DNA from: Devosia equisanguinis
Lineage (GTDB): Bacteria; Pseudomonadota; Alphaproteobacteria; Rhizobiales; Devosiaceae
Direction of reading: 5' to 3'
Assembly (NCBI GenBank): GCA_945888565.1
Contig: CAMDAL010000051.1
Span: 1 to 15,241, forward strand
DNA length: 15,241 bases
The position numbers and the translations under genes were made by a program. The notes under the pieces were generated by a model. The model did no database searches. It saw nothing but the letters and a program-made list of their open reading frames with translations, and was not told the origin of the DNA. Positions within the stretch are counted from its first letter, which is position 1. The number at the start of each line of letters is the position of its first letter. Below are positions 7,087-14,777 of the stretch, piece by piece.

Positions 7087-7328
7087 TTGCCGTAAAACAT
7101 CTCTTCGATCTCGTCCTTCATGAAGCCCTTGAAGTCTTCGGGAATCGTCAGCTGGCCACGCAGGTTGTTGAAGCGCTTCGACGTATCGACGACGGGTTGG
7201 TCGATCGGAACCAGCTTGACCAGCGGCTTCCCCGCCTTGGCGATGATGACGGTCTCGCCTTCGACGGCGCGCTCAACCAGACGCGACAGGTGCGTCTTGG
7301 CTTCATGCATGTTTACTGTCGCGGCCAT
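7083..7328 (-). CDS. Phd/YefM-family antitoxin
   Basis: An 81-residue antitoxin that should bind and neutralise the neighbouring VapC and repress its own operon. The N-terminus (MAATVNMHEAKTHLSRLVE) and the following GETVIIAKAGKPLVKLVPI are the Phd/YefM DNA-binding fold signature; the C-terminal part (about 50-81, ending KDEIEEMFYGK) would wrap the toxin. The start ATG 7328 has GGAG seven bases upstream. The stop overlaps the toxin start by four bases. It lies 52 bases downstream of glnE on the same strand. By eye the pair has lower GC than glnE and degP, in line with acquisition by transfer. Confidence 0.93.
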   Translation of the reverse strand: MAATVNMHEAKTHLSRLVERAVEGETVIIAKAGKPLVKLVPIDQPVVDTSKRFNNLRGQLTIPEDFKGFMKDEIEEMFYGK

Positions 7329-7343
7329 GGTCGACTCCGGTTG

Positions 7344-7384
7344 ACTTAGTTCACCAACTTAGTCCACCCGGCTCGCCAGTTCAA
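7344..7384 (-). promoter_or_regulatory. candidate toxin-antitoxin promoter with repeat operator
   Basis: On the minus strand TTGAAC (7384-7379), a 17-base spacer and TAAGTT (7361-7356) form a plausible promoter for the antitoxin. Two exact direct repeats ACTAAGT (plus-strand ACTTAGT at 7344-7350 and 7357-7363), 13 bases apart, cover the -10 region and the likely start point. A repeated site over the promoter is what autoregulation by a Phd/YefM antitoxin would need. The -10 matches only 3 of 6, and the -35 overlaps the glnE stop. Confidence 0.42.
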
Positions 7385-10158
7385 CCCATCCCCCTTGCTC
7401 TAGCATACCACGCCTCTCCCGCCGCGCTCACCTCTGCTTCCATCTCCCTGATGTCGCTGGCCAATCGCTCGAAATTCGGGGTGTTGGTGCGTTGGGCCAG
7501 CAGTTCGCGGAAGGCTTCGGTCCAGCCTTCTTCCTTGAAGGGGTTGGCGAGGGCAGCGCTCATGATCTGCAGGACGGTGGAGTAGAGGGTGTGGATTTCG
7601 GCCAGCCGCTCGCCCGCGGGGACGAGGCCGGTCTCGCCCAGCCGGCGAAGCACTTCGTCGACCGGGGCCTGCGGAGCGGCGACGGTGTCGCGGGCCACGA
7701 GCTGCGCCGATTGGGCGATGAACTCGAGGTCAATCAACCCGCCCGGCGCCAGCTTGAGGTCGAAGGCATGGCGTCGCGGCCGCTCCTTCGCCATCAGCGC
7801 GCGCATCGAGAGCACATCGTCGATGGTCTTGGCCACGTCACGCGGACGCGAGAGGATTTCGGCGATGGCCGCGTCGATCACCTCACCCAGCCCGTCATCG
7901 GCCTGCACGACACGGGCCCGGCTCAGGGCCATGTGTTCCCAGGTCCAGGCGCTCTCGTGGTGATACTGGATGAACCCGGCAAGCCGCGTCGCCAGCGGGC
8001 CGGCATTGCCCGAGGGGCGGAGCCGCATGTCGACCTCGTAGAGCACGCCCTCGGAGGTGGGGGCGCTGACGGCGGCGATCAGGCGCTGAGTCAGCCGGGC
8101 GAAGTACTGGCTTGCCGCCAAAGGCTTTTCGCCGTCCGACTCCTCGCTCTTCTCGAGGTCGTAGAGCATGATAAAGTCGAGATCGGAGCGGGCGGTCATC
8201 TCGCGGCTCGCCATCTTGCCGAAGGCCAGCAGCGCCACCCGAGCACCGGGTACCACGCCGTGGCGCTTCTCGAACTCGTGCCGCACGGCGTCGAACAGCT
8301 TCAGCAGCAGCGCCTCGGCAAGCGTCGTGAACTGCTCCCCGGCCCGGCGCGCGTCGAGTGTGCCGGCCAGCAGCCCCGCGGCGATCAGGAACAGCTGCTC
8401 CTGCCCGAGGATGCGGGCCCGATCGATGACGTCCTGGTAGTCGCGAGCATCGGCGAAGAAAGCCTCGATCTTCTCCAGCAGCGCTTCCTTGCGCCGCACG
8501 ATATCGGCGAAGGCCGGGTCGATCAGCGAGTCCATGACGTGGGCACGGTGAATCACCGCGTCGGCCATGCGGGGGGCCGACGCCATCAGCGCCACCAGCA
8601 GGCTGCGCAGGTTCTCGTGATTGCGCAGCAGCGAGAACAGTTGCACCCCCGCCGGCAGGCGCGACAGGAAATCGTCGAAGCGCCGGAGCGCATCGTCAGG
8701 GTTGCCGGCTTCTGAGATGGTCCTGAGCAGCGCGGGCAGCAGTTCGGTGAGGTGGGCGCGGGCGGCGGACGCGCGGGTGGCGGCATAGCTGCCATAGTGC
8801 CACTTCTTCACCGTATCGATGGCCTTCGATGGCTGCTTGAACCCCATGCCACTCAGCGTCTCGAGCGTCTCCGGGTCGTCGTCGGTGCCGGTGAAGACGA
8901 GGCTGCCGGTGCCACTGCCCAGCGTCTCGCCCTCGGCGAACAGGTCGGCGTAGTAGCCGACAACCAGATTCAACGCCGCCCGGTAAGTGCCTTCAAATGC
9001 TCGCGAATTGTCGTGTCCCATCAGGGTGGCGATGACCGCGATGCCGGCTTCGGTCTCTGGCATCGTCTGGGTCTGCTCGTCGCGGAGCATCTGCAGCCGG
9101 TTCTCGACGGCACGGAGAAACCAGTAGGTGCGCGTCAGGTCGTCGGCAGCCCGGGGCGAGATCCAGTTGGCACGGGCCAGTGCCGCCAGCGCCTCGGCCG
9201 TGGGGCGCACGCGGAGCGACAGGTCGCGACCGCCGGCGATCAACTGCTGGGTCTGGGTGAAGAACTCGATCTCGCGGATACCGCCGAGGCCCAGCTTGAC
9301 GTTGTGGCCCTCCACCCGCACGTCGCCGACATTCTTGGCGATGTTGATCTGGCGCTTCATCGCCTGGATGTCGGCGATCGTCGCGAAGTCGAGGTGCTTG
9401 CGCCAGATATAGGGCGCCAGTTCCTTGATGAATGCCTCGCCCAACGCCCGATCCCCGGCGCAGGGCCGGGCCTTGATCCAGGCGGCGCGCTCCCAGTTCT
9501 GGCCGCGGCTTTCGTAATAGTTCAGCGCCGCCTCGATCGGCAGCGCGACGGGCGTGGCGCCCGGATCGGGACGGAGCCGCAGGTCGGTGCGGAACACGTA
9601 GCCGTGCTCGGTCCGGTCCTGCATCAGGTTGGCGAGCCGCTGCACGATGCGGCTCATCAGCCTCGTCTCCTCGCCCGGCTCGGTGGCATCGACCTTGTCG
9701 GGATCGAAGAAGGCGACGATGTCGATGTCGCTCGAGTAGTTCAGCTCACGTCCGCCGTGCTTGCCCAGCGCGAAGATGGCGAGGCCTGAACTGGCAGCAG
9801 TGCTGTTCCGCACCTGCCCGCGCGCGGCGGCAAGGCGCATCAGCGTATCGAGCCCGGCCTCGAGCGCGAAATCGGCGAGGTCGGAGAGCGCCGCGGTCGA
9901 CTGTGAAGTGGTCCAGTTGCCTTCGACCTCAGATACTGCCGCAAGCAGCGCTACACGCCCCTTGGCTATGCGCAACTCGCGGCTGATCTCGGCCTCGTCG
10001 GCGGCAGTCTCGCCGGCCCGTTTCACCCCCAGCAGCACAGTCTGCAATGCCGTATCGGGCGAAATGGCGCGGCTGGCGGCAAACCATTCGGCGTGTCGTT
10101 CGGCCAGACCGTTCAGGTACGGCGCGGATTCGAGCAGGGCTTCGAGCGAGACTGTCAT
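7381..10158 (-). CDS. glnE: bifunctional glutamine synthetase adenylyltransferase/adenylyl-removase
   Basis: A 925-residue cytoplasmic enzyme that adds AMP to glutamine synthetase when nitrogen is plentiful and removes it when scarce, under control of the PII protein. Two nucleotidyltransferase domains are present, as in the whole family (946 residues in E. coli): the N-terminal adenylyl-removase with YSSDIDIVAFFD (metal-binding Asp144 and Asp146) and the C-terminal adenylyltransferase with ARSDLDFIMLYD (Asp659 and Asp661). Further family motifs are LGLGGIREIEFF near 290 and LKLAPGGLIDLEFIAQ near 801-816. Start: ATG 10158; the in-frame TTG at 10185 adds nine residues with no ribosome site. 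The ATG also lacks a clear Shine-Dalgarno sequence. Divergent from the exported protein gene at 10283 and followed by the toxin-antitoxin pair. Confidence 0.97.
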   Translation of the reverse strand: MTVSLEALLESAPYLNGLAERHAEWFAASRAISPDTALQTVLLGVKRAGETAADEAEISRELRIAKGRVALLAAVSEVEGNWTTSQSTAALSDLADFALEAGLDTLMRLAAARGQVRNSTAASSGLAIFALGKHGGRELNYSSDIDIVAFFDPDKVDATEPGEETRLMSRIVQRLANLMQDRTEHGYVFRTDLRLRPDPGATPVALPIEAALNYYESRGQNWERAAWIKARPCAGDRALGEAFIKELAPYIWRKHLDFATIADIQAMKRQINIAKNVGDVRVEGHNVKLGLGGIREIEFFTQTQQLIAGGRDLSLRVRPTAEALAALARANWISPRAADDLTRTYWFLRAVENRLQMLRDEQTQTMPETEAGIAVIATLMGHDNSRAFEGTYRAALNLVVGYYADLFAEGETLGSGTGSLVFTGTDDDPETLETLSGMGFKQPSKAIDTVKKWHYGSYAATRASAARAHLTELLPALLRTISEAGNPDDALRRFDDFLSRLPAGVQLFSLLRNHENLRSLLVALMASAPRMADAVIHRAHVMDSLIDPAFADIVRRKEALLEKIEAFFADARDYQDVIDRARILGQEQLFLIAAGLLAGTLDARRAGEQFTTLAEALLLKLFDAVRHEFEKRHGVVPGARVALLAFGKMASREMTARSDLDFIMLYDLEKSEESDGEKPLAASQYFARLTQRLIAAVSAPTSEGVLYEVDMRLRPSGNAGPLATRLAGFIQYHHESAWTWEHMALSRARVVQADDGLGEVIDAAIAEILSRPRDVAKTIDDVLSMRALMAKERPRRHAFDLKLAPGGLIDLEFIAQSAQLVARDTVAAPQAPVDEVLRRLGETGLVPAGERLAEIHTLYSTVLQIMSAALANPFKEEGWTEAFRELLAQRTNTPNFERLASDIREMEAEVSAAGEAWYARARGMG

Positions 10159-10164
10159 GGCAAA

Positions 10165-10193
10165 CCGATAGCGGCGGGCTTGCAACTGAGCAA
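10165..10193 (-). promoter_or_regulatory. candidate glnE promoter close to the start codon
   Basis: Minus-strand TTGCTC (10193-10188), a 17-base spacer and TATCGG (10170-10165) stand directly before glnE. A start point seven bases after the -10 would be the A of the glnE ATG, giving a leaderless message, which would agree with the missing Shine-Dalgarno sequence. Both hexamers are partial matches, so this is tentative. Confidence 0.3.
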
Positions 10194-10282
10194 GGAAACT
10201 ACGGGACGACTCACATTTCCCGGCTTCTCAGCAACAGCGCTTTCGCTACATTCCGGCCGCCCCGCATTCCCATGAGCGTCCC

Positions 10283-10888
10283 ATGAACCTGCGCACTGCC
10301 GCCCTCTGCCTCGCCCTGGCGACCGCCGTCACGCCCGTTTCCGCCGCCCAGCTGGGCGGCATGGGCGCCGCCATCCACGGCAACAGCTTCAACTTCGCCA
10401 AAGCCAATCTCGAGAAGACGCCGGTGAAGCAGATCACCGTCGGCAAGCTGGCCGTGACCCTGCAGCGCACCAAGCTCAAGGATGTGCAGAAGGCCTTCGG
10501 TGGCACGCTGCAGACCTCGGGCACAGGCGGCGCGCGCGCCGACTGGCTCTGCTACGGCGCCGACGGCAGCAATGTGTGGTTCATCTCGAATGCGCTGGGC
10601 GGCTACGAGTTCGTGATGATGGTGGCGGCCGAGACCGGCCCCGCCGCCAAGGGCTGCGACGCCGCGCCGGCCGGGCTGACGTCACCGGATTTTGGCATTC
10701 CCGGCCTCGGCGCTGCCACTGCCGACCTCAAGGCAACCTTCGGCGCTGCCTCGGGCAACAAGCTCGCATATCGGAACGACCGCCCGGGCGGCTACACCAA
10801 CGTGGCGCAGTATATCGGCTATGTGCTGAAGGGCGGAAAGGTGTCCGGCATCGGCGTCGGCGAGACGTCCGTCCAGACGGATCACTGA
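10283..10888 (+). CDS. exported protein of unknown function, 201 aa
   Basis: A Sec-exported protein, probably periplasmic. The N-terminus has Asn-Leu-Arg, a hydrophobic core (TAALCLALATAV) and a likely cleavage site after VSA or SAA near residue 21-22; the early Cys9 is not in a lipobox. The mature part has two cysteines (90 and 125) that could form a disulfide. Two segments look alike: KLKDVQKAFGG at 64-74 and ATADLKATFGA at 145-155, each followed by a Gly/Asn-rich loop and a Tyr-rich strand. This could be a tandem of a small alpha/beta repeat like those in SmpA/OmlA or BLIP; that is inference. I do not recognise the family. The ATG lacks a good ribosome site; a five-codon mini-frame ATG 10272 to TGA 10286 overlaps it. 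Divergent from glnE, convergent with the sensor kinase at 10949. Confidence 0.8.
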   Translation: MNLRTAALCLALATAVTPVSAAQLGGMGAAIHGNSFNFAKANLEKTPVKQITVGKLAVTLQRTKLKDVQKAFGGTLQTSGTGGARADWLCYGADGSNVWFISNALGGYEFVMMVAAETGPAAKGCDAAPAGLTSPDFGIPGLGAATADLKATFGAASGNKLAYRNDRPGGYTNVAQYIGYVLKGGKVSGIGVGETSVQTDH

Positions 10889-10899
10889 GAGGGGCCACG

Positions 10900-10938
10900 A
10901 CGCCCCCTCCACCAGCCTACGGCTGGTGGAGGGGGCGT
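10900..10938. terminator. long perfect hairpin between convergent genes
   Basis: Bases 10900-10917 pair without a mismatch with 10921-10938 across the three-base loop TAC (18 base pairs). It begins 12 bases after the stop of the exported protein gene and ends 10 bases before the kinase stop at 10949, the classic place for a two-way terminator. There is no T run on either side, so it may rather block 3' exonucleases or act with Rho. Its CCCCCTCC arm resembles the CTCCCC repeat at 333-457, so it may belong to the same repeat family. Confidence 0.65.
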
Positions 10939-10948
10939 GTGACGTCCG

Positions 10949-12355
10949 CTACCCCGCCACCCCCGGCAACTCGATCACCGCACGCACGCCCGGCGCGTTG
11001 TCCTCGACCCTGAATTCACCGCCGTGCAGCCGCGCCACCGCCGAGACCAGCGATAATCCCAGCCCCGACCCCGGCATGGTTCGACTCTTCTCCAGCCGCA
11101 CGAAGCGCTCGACCACCCGCGCCCGGTCCTCGGGCGGGATGCCGGGGCCGTTGTCGGCCACCTCGATCAGCACTCGCGGCCCCGCCCGGCGCAGCGATAC
11201 GGTGATCCTGCCGGCCTTGCCCTCGACGGGCTCGTAGTATTTCAGCGCGTTTTCGACGAGGTTGACCAGCGCCTGCCCGAGCAGTTCGCGGTTGCCGTTG
11301 AGCCGCACGCCCTCAGCGACCTCGGTGACCAGTTCCAGCCCCTCATCCTCGGCCAGCGGGCTGTAGAGCTCGGCGACATCGGCCACCACGGCGCTCAGGT
11401 CGAGTTCCGAGAACGCGCCAGACGGCGTCCCCGCTTCGGCGCGGGCGATCATCAGCAGGGCGTTGAAGGTCTTGATAAGCTTGTCGCTCTCCTCGATCGT
11501 CGTCTCCAGCGCCTCGCGCTGCGCGCCGTCGCCGTGCCCGTCGCGCAAGGCGGCTTCAGCCCGGTTGCGCAGGCGGGTCAGCGGGGTCTTGAGGTCGTGG
11601 GCGACGTTGTCGGTCACCTCCTTCATCCCCTGCATCAGTTGCTCGATACGGTCGAGCATCTGGTTGAGGCTGGTGGCGAGCCCATCGAACTCGTCGTTCC
11701 GCCGGGTCACCGGCACGCGCTCCGACAGCGAGCCTGACATGATCTTGCGCGAGGTGGCGTTGATGGTCTCCACCCGGCGGATCACCCGCACCGCGGTGAC
11801 CACGCCTGCCACCAGCGAGAACACCATGATGCCGGCGACGCCGATGCCGAACCAGTAAAGGGTGATAGCGGAGTAGCCGCGCCGCTCCACCACGTCGCGC
11901 CCCACCACCAGGATCAGCCCGGATTCGAGTTGCACCGAGCGCACCATCGCCGTCCCGGTCGGCGCCGGGGCGTCGTCGTCGGCACCGGGGGGAGCCGAAC
12001 GCTCGTAGTTGAAGGTGTAGGTGCCGGGCTCGGCCAGCACGTCGGCCGGCAGGTCGGTGATGTTGCCGAGCAGCATCTGGCCCGAGGGATCGGCGACGTA
12101 GTAAAGCCCCGGGCCGGGCTGCTGGGCCAGCCGCAGCACGGCGGTCAGCGTCTCGCGAAAGCCGCCATCGGCATCGATCTGCGTCAGCGCCGCCGCCTCG
12201 CGATCGATGGCATCGGTCTGCGCCTTCTGCAGCTGCATGGTGCTCTGCCACCAGATGAGGCCGAGCAGCAGCACCGAGAAGACGACGAAGATCAGCAGGA
12301 AAGTCGCCGTGAGGCGGACGGTCGTTGTTCGCCACAGCTGGCTCAGCTTCAGCAC
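10949..12355 (-). CDS. membrane sensor histidine kinase with HAMP domain
   Basis: A 468-residue inner-membrane kinase, the sensor of the regulator encoded just upstream. Membrane segment 1 at about 17-37, a periplasmic domain of about 125 residues (38-162, with a Pro/Asp-rich stretch at 120-133), membrane segment 2 at about 163-190, HAMP at about 190-243, HisKA with His253 in NVAHDLKTPLTRLRNR, and HATPase_c with N-box Asn365/Asn369, G1 DNGPGIP at 401-407 and G2 GSGLGLSL at 429-436. The start is GTG at 12355, six bases after the TAG of the regulator gene, so the pair is translationally coupled; no better start exists before Met40. The signal it senses is not evident, but degP upstream hints at the state of periplasmic proteins. 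Confidence 0.93.
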   Translation of the reverse strand: MLKLSQLWRTTTVRLTATFLLIFVVFSVLLLGLIWWQSTMQLQKAQTDAIDREAAALTQIDADGGFRETLTAVLRLAQQPGPGLYYVADPSGQMLLGNITDLPADVLAEPGTYTFNYERSAPPGADDDAPAPTGTAMVRSVQLESGLILVVGRDVVERRGYSAITLYWFGIGVAGIMVFSLVAGVVTAVRVIRRVETINATSRKIMSGSLSERVPVTRRNDEFDGLATSLNQMLDRIEQLMQGMKEVTDNVAHDLKTPLTRLRNRAEAALRDGHGDGAQREALETTIEESDKLIKTFNALLMIARAEAGTPSGAFSELDLSAVVADVAELYSPLAEDEGLELVTEVAEGVRLNGNRELLGQALVNLVENALKYYEPVEGKAGRITVSLRRAGPRVLIEVADNGPGIPPEDRARVVERFVRLEKSRTMPGSGLGLSLVSAVARLHGGEFRVEDNAPGVRAVIELPGVAG

Positions 12356-12361
12356 GGGGAA

Positions 12362-13033
12362 CTACTCGCGGATCATGTAGCCGGCGCCGCGGATGGTGTG
12401 CAGCAGCGGATTGTCGTGGCCCTTGTCGATCTTGCCGCGCAGGCGCGACATGTGGACGTCGATGACGTTGGTCTGCGGGTCGAAATGGTAGTCCCAGACG
12501 TTCTCGAGAAGCATGGTGCGGGTCACCACCTTGCCGGCATTCTTCATCAGGTATTCCAGCAGCCGGAACTCGCGCGGCTGCAGCAGGATCGCTTCGCCAT
12601 CGCGCTCCACCTTGCGGCTGAGCCGGTCGAGGTTGAGCCCGCCCACGGCATAGCTGGTCGCCGCCTCGGACGGAGATAAGCGCCGCGCCAGCACCTCGAT
12701 GCGCGCCAGCAGTTCGGTGAAGGCGTAGGGTTTCACCAGGTAGTCGTCGCCACCGGCGCGCAGTCCGGTGACCCGGTCGTCGACTTCGCCCAGCGCCGAC
12801 AGGATCAGCACCGGGGTGTTGTTGTCCTCGGCCCGCAGGCTCTCGATGATCGACAGGCCATCGCGGCGTGGCAGCATGCGGTCGACGATCAGCACGTCGT
12901 AGTCCATCGAGGAACCCATGGCATAGCCGGTCTCGCCGTCGGCGGCGTGGTGGGTCACATGGCCCGCCTCGTCCAATGCCTGGATCAGGTAGCTCGCGGC
13001 TTCGCGGTCGTCCTCGATCAGGAGAATCTTCAT
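12362..13033 (-). CDS. OmpR-family response regulator
   Basis: A 223-residue regulator: receiver domain 1-118 with acidic pocket Asp8/Asp9, phospho-acceptor Asp51 in LIVDRMLP, Ser79 and Lys101 (YLVKPYAF); winged-helix DNA-binding domain about 126-223 with FRLLEYLMKNAGKVVTR, the NVIDVHMSRLRGKID recognition helix and the closing TIRGAGYMIRE. It is phosphorylated by the kinase at 10949-12355, which follows after six bases. The start MKILLIEDD at 13033 fits the family; longer frames to 13069 or 13135 add residues unlike any receiver and would cross the terminators upstream. A G-rich stretch (GGGGGCG) serves as a poor ribosome site. Downstream of degP on the same strand. Confidence 0.95.
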   Translation of the reverse strand: MKILLIEDDREAASYLIQALDEAGHVTHHAADGETGYAMGSSMDYDVLIVDRMLPRRDGLSIIESLRAEDNNTPVLILSALGEVDDRVTGLRAGGDDYLVKPYAFTELLARIEVLARRLSPSEAATSYAVGGLNLDRLSRKVERDGEAILLQPREFRLLEYLMKNAGKVVTRTMLLENVWDYHFDPQTNVIDVHMSRLRGKIDKGHDNPLLHTIRGAGYMIRE

Positions 13034-13078
13034 GTCATCGCCCCCGCCATGCCCATCAATGTGCGTCATTTGTGAAAA

Positions 13079-13104
13079 GACCGGAACCCTTGCGAGCTCC
13101 GGTC
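13079..13104 (-). terminator. Rho-independent-type terminator before the regulator gene
   Basis: On the minus strand GACCGGA (13104-13098) pairs with TCCGGTC (13085-13079) across a 12-base loop, followed immediately by TTTT (13078-13075). This is the better of two hairpins between the degP stop and the regulator start. It would stop most transcripts coming from degP 46 bases before the regulator ATG. Confidence 0.55.
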
Positions 13105-13111
13105 CCGGTTG

Positions 13112-13136
13112 TGAGTGAAGAGACCCCGGAGCCATG
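13112..13136 (-). terminator. terminator-like hairpin after degP
   Basis: GACCCCGG (13112-13119) and CCGGGGTC (13129-13136) form a perfect eight-base inverted repeat with a nine-base loop. On the minus strand it is followed by TCTCTTCACTC, only moderately T-rich. It lies 19 bases after the degP stop codon and just ahead of the second hairpin at 13079-13104. Confidence 0.5.
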
Positions 13137-13154
13137 CACCGGGGTCCATCGGGG

Positions 13155-14705
13155 TTACGAGTTGTCGACGCTCAGCGGCAGCCCGATGAAGCGGGTGTTG
13201 CCGTCGCGCTGGGCCTTCACCAGAGCGGTGCCCCGGCCGGCATCCTTGACGCCCTGGATGGCGTTCTCGAATTCCTCGACAGTGGAGACCGCCTGGTTGT
13301 TGACCTCCAGGATGGCGTCACCGACGGCGAAGCCCTTCTGGGCGGCGGGCGAGCTCTGGTCGATTTCCTGGATCAGCAGGCCATCACCATCCGAATTCGG
13401 CACGAGGGTCAGGCCGACGCTGGTCGAAGCGGGGGCGGCCGGCTCGTCGGGCTGCTCCTGCTGCTGGACCTCGTTGTCGGCGATCTTCGCCTCATCGAGC
13501 TTGCCCAGTTCGACCGTTACCGTCGTCTCGGCCCCATCGCGCCAGATCGTCAGCTCGACGCTGGTGCCCGGGTTCTTGCCGGCAATGGTGCGGCTCAGAT
13601 CCAGGGCGTCGTCGATGCCCTGGCCGTCGACGGCGGTGATCACGTCGCCAGACTCCACACCGGCCAGGTCAGCCGGGCTGCCCTCTGTCGGCTCGGTGAC
13701 GAGCGCGCCGCGGGCATTGTCGAGGCCGACGCCGTCGGCGATGTCGCGCGACACGTCCTGAATGCCGACGCCGAGGAAACCACGCGTCACTGTGCCCGAG
13801 GAGATCAGCTGGTCCGTCACCTGCTTGACCACCGAAGCCGGGATGGCGAAGGCGATGCCGACATTGCCACCGTTGGGGGAGAAGATGGCGGTGTTCACGC
13901 CCACCACTTCACCCTGCATGTTGAAGTCGGGGCCACCGGAATTGCCGGTGTTCACCGCCGCATCAATCTGCAGGAAGTCGCCATAGGCCGAGCCCTGGAT
14001 ATCGCGGCCGCGGGCCGAGATGATACCGGCGGTCACGGTGCCGCCGAGGCCGAAGGGGTTGCCTACGGCAACGACCCACTCGCCGACGCGCGGCTCGACC
14101 TCGGAGAGCTTGACGAAGGGCAGGTCAGTCTCGCCGTCGATCTTCACGACCGCGAGGTCGGTCTTCACGTCGGTGCCGATCACCTTGGCTTCGCGCTCGG
14201 TGCCGTCTTCGAATACCACGGTCACCTTCTCGGCGTTGTCGACCACGTGGTTATTGGTGACGATGTAACCATCACCCGAAATCACGAAGCCCGATCCGGC
14301 TGCCGTGAAGCGGCGCGGCTGCGCGGGGCGGCCATCTTCCTGGCCCGGGCCACCCTGGCCGAACTGGTCGAAGAAGTCCTTGAACGGATGATCGTCCGGC
14401 AGGTCGGGCATGTTGAAGTTGAACTGGCGGCCGCCGCGCTGCAGCTGGCGGCTCTCCCGCTCATTGCCCTCGACGATGATCGAGACGACAGCCGGCTTAA
14501 CGGCCTCCACGAGGTCGGCGAAGTTGGGCGCCGTGGTAACGGCCGGCGCCATGATCTGCGCGGCGGGCACCAGCTTGGCGTCCTGCTGGGCACTGGAGGG
14601 AGCGGTCGCGGCAACGAAAGCGGTACCACCGCCAAGGCCGGCGAGAATCGCCAGGGCCGAGGCGCCGATCCAGCGACGGGCACGGGATGAGAAAGTCGAG
14701 CGCAT
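13155..14705 (-). CDS. degP: periplasmic serine protease DegP/HtrA with two PDZ domains
   Basis: A 516-residue Do-type protease that degrades or refolds damaged periplasmic proteins. An N-terminal signal sequence (Arg-rich start, hydrophobic 13-33, likely cut near Ala-Gln at 39-40) directs export. The trypsin-like domain (about 60-290) has the full triad His153 (TNNHVV), Asp183 (TDLAVVK) and Ser256 (NTGNSGGP). A long loop (85-135, rich in Gly, Gln, Asp and Phe) is the LA-loop typical of DegP. PDZ1 spans about 300-400 and PDZ2 about 428-512, joined by a Gln/Glu/Pro-rich linker. The residue after GNSGGP is Asp260 where many homologues carry Leu, Thr or Ala. Start ATG 14705 has AAGGAG six bases upstream, a strong site. 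Followed by an OmpR-type regulator and kinase on the same strand, which may control envelope stress. Confidence 0.96.
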   Translation of the reverse strand: MRSTFSSRARRWIGASALAILAGLGGGTAFVAATAPSSAQQDAKLVPAAQIMAPAVTTAPNFADLVEAVKPAVVSIIVEGNERESRQLQRGGRQFNFNMPDLPDDHPFKDFFDQFGQGGPGQEDGRPAQPRRFTAAGSGFVISGDGYIVTNNHVVDNAEKVTVVFEDGTEREAKVIGTDVKTDLAVVKIDGETDLPFVKLSEVEPRVGEWVVAVGNPFGLGGTVTAGIISARGRDIQGSAYGDFLQIDAAVNTGNSGGPDFNMQGEVVGVNTAIFSPNGGNVGIAFAIPASVVKQVTDQLISSGTVTRGFLGVGIQDVSRDIADGVGLDNARGALVTEPTEGSPADLAGVESGDVITAVDGQGIDDALDLSRTIAGKNPGTSVELTIWRDGAETTVTVELGKLDEAKIADNEVQQQEQPDEPAAPASTSVGLTLVPNSDGDGLLIQEIDQSSPAAQKGFAVGDAILEVNNQAVSTVEEFENAIQGVKDAGRGTALVKAQRDGNTRFIGLPLSVDNS

Positions 14706-14777
14706 GAAGATCTCCTTGGTCAGGCATGCAGCGAATGACCGGAGATATGGAGCGCCACGCCTTTCTGCAGGGTGTCA

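Noticed and set aside
7492..9789. Long plus-strand open frames (407 and 345 codons) antisense to glnE
   Set aside because: Shadow frames with His/Gly/Gln-rich composition and no recognisable domain; glnE accounts for the region.
13134..14690. 518-codon plus-strand open frame antisense to degP
   Set aside because: Mirrors degP codons; Asp/Val/Gly/His-rich with no domain, while degP has all catalytic residues, a signal peptide and a strong ribosome site.
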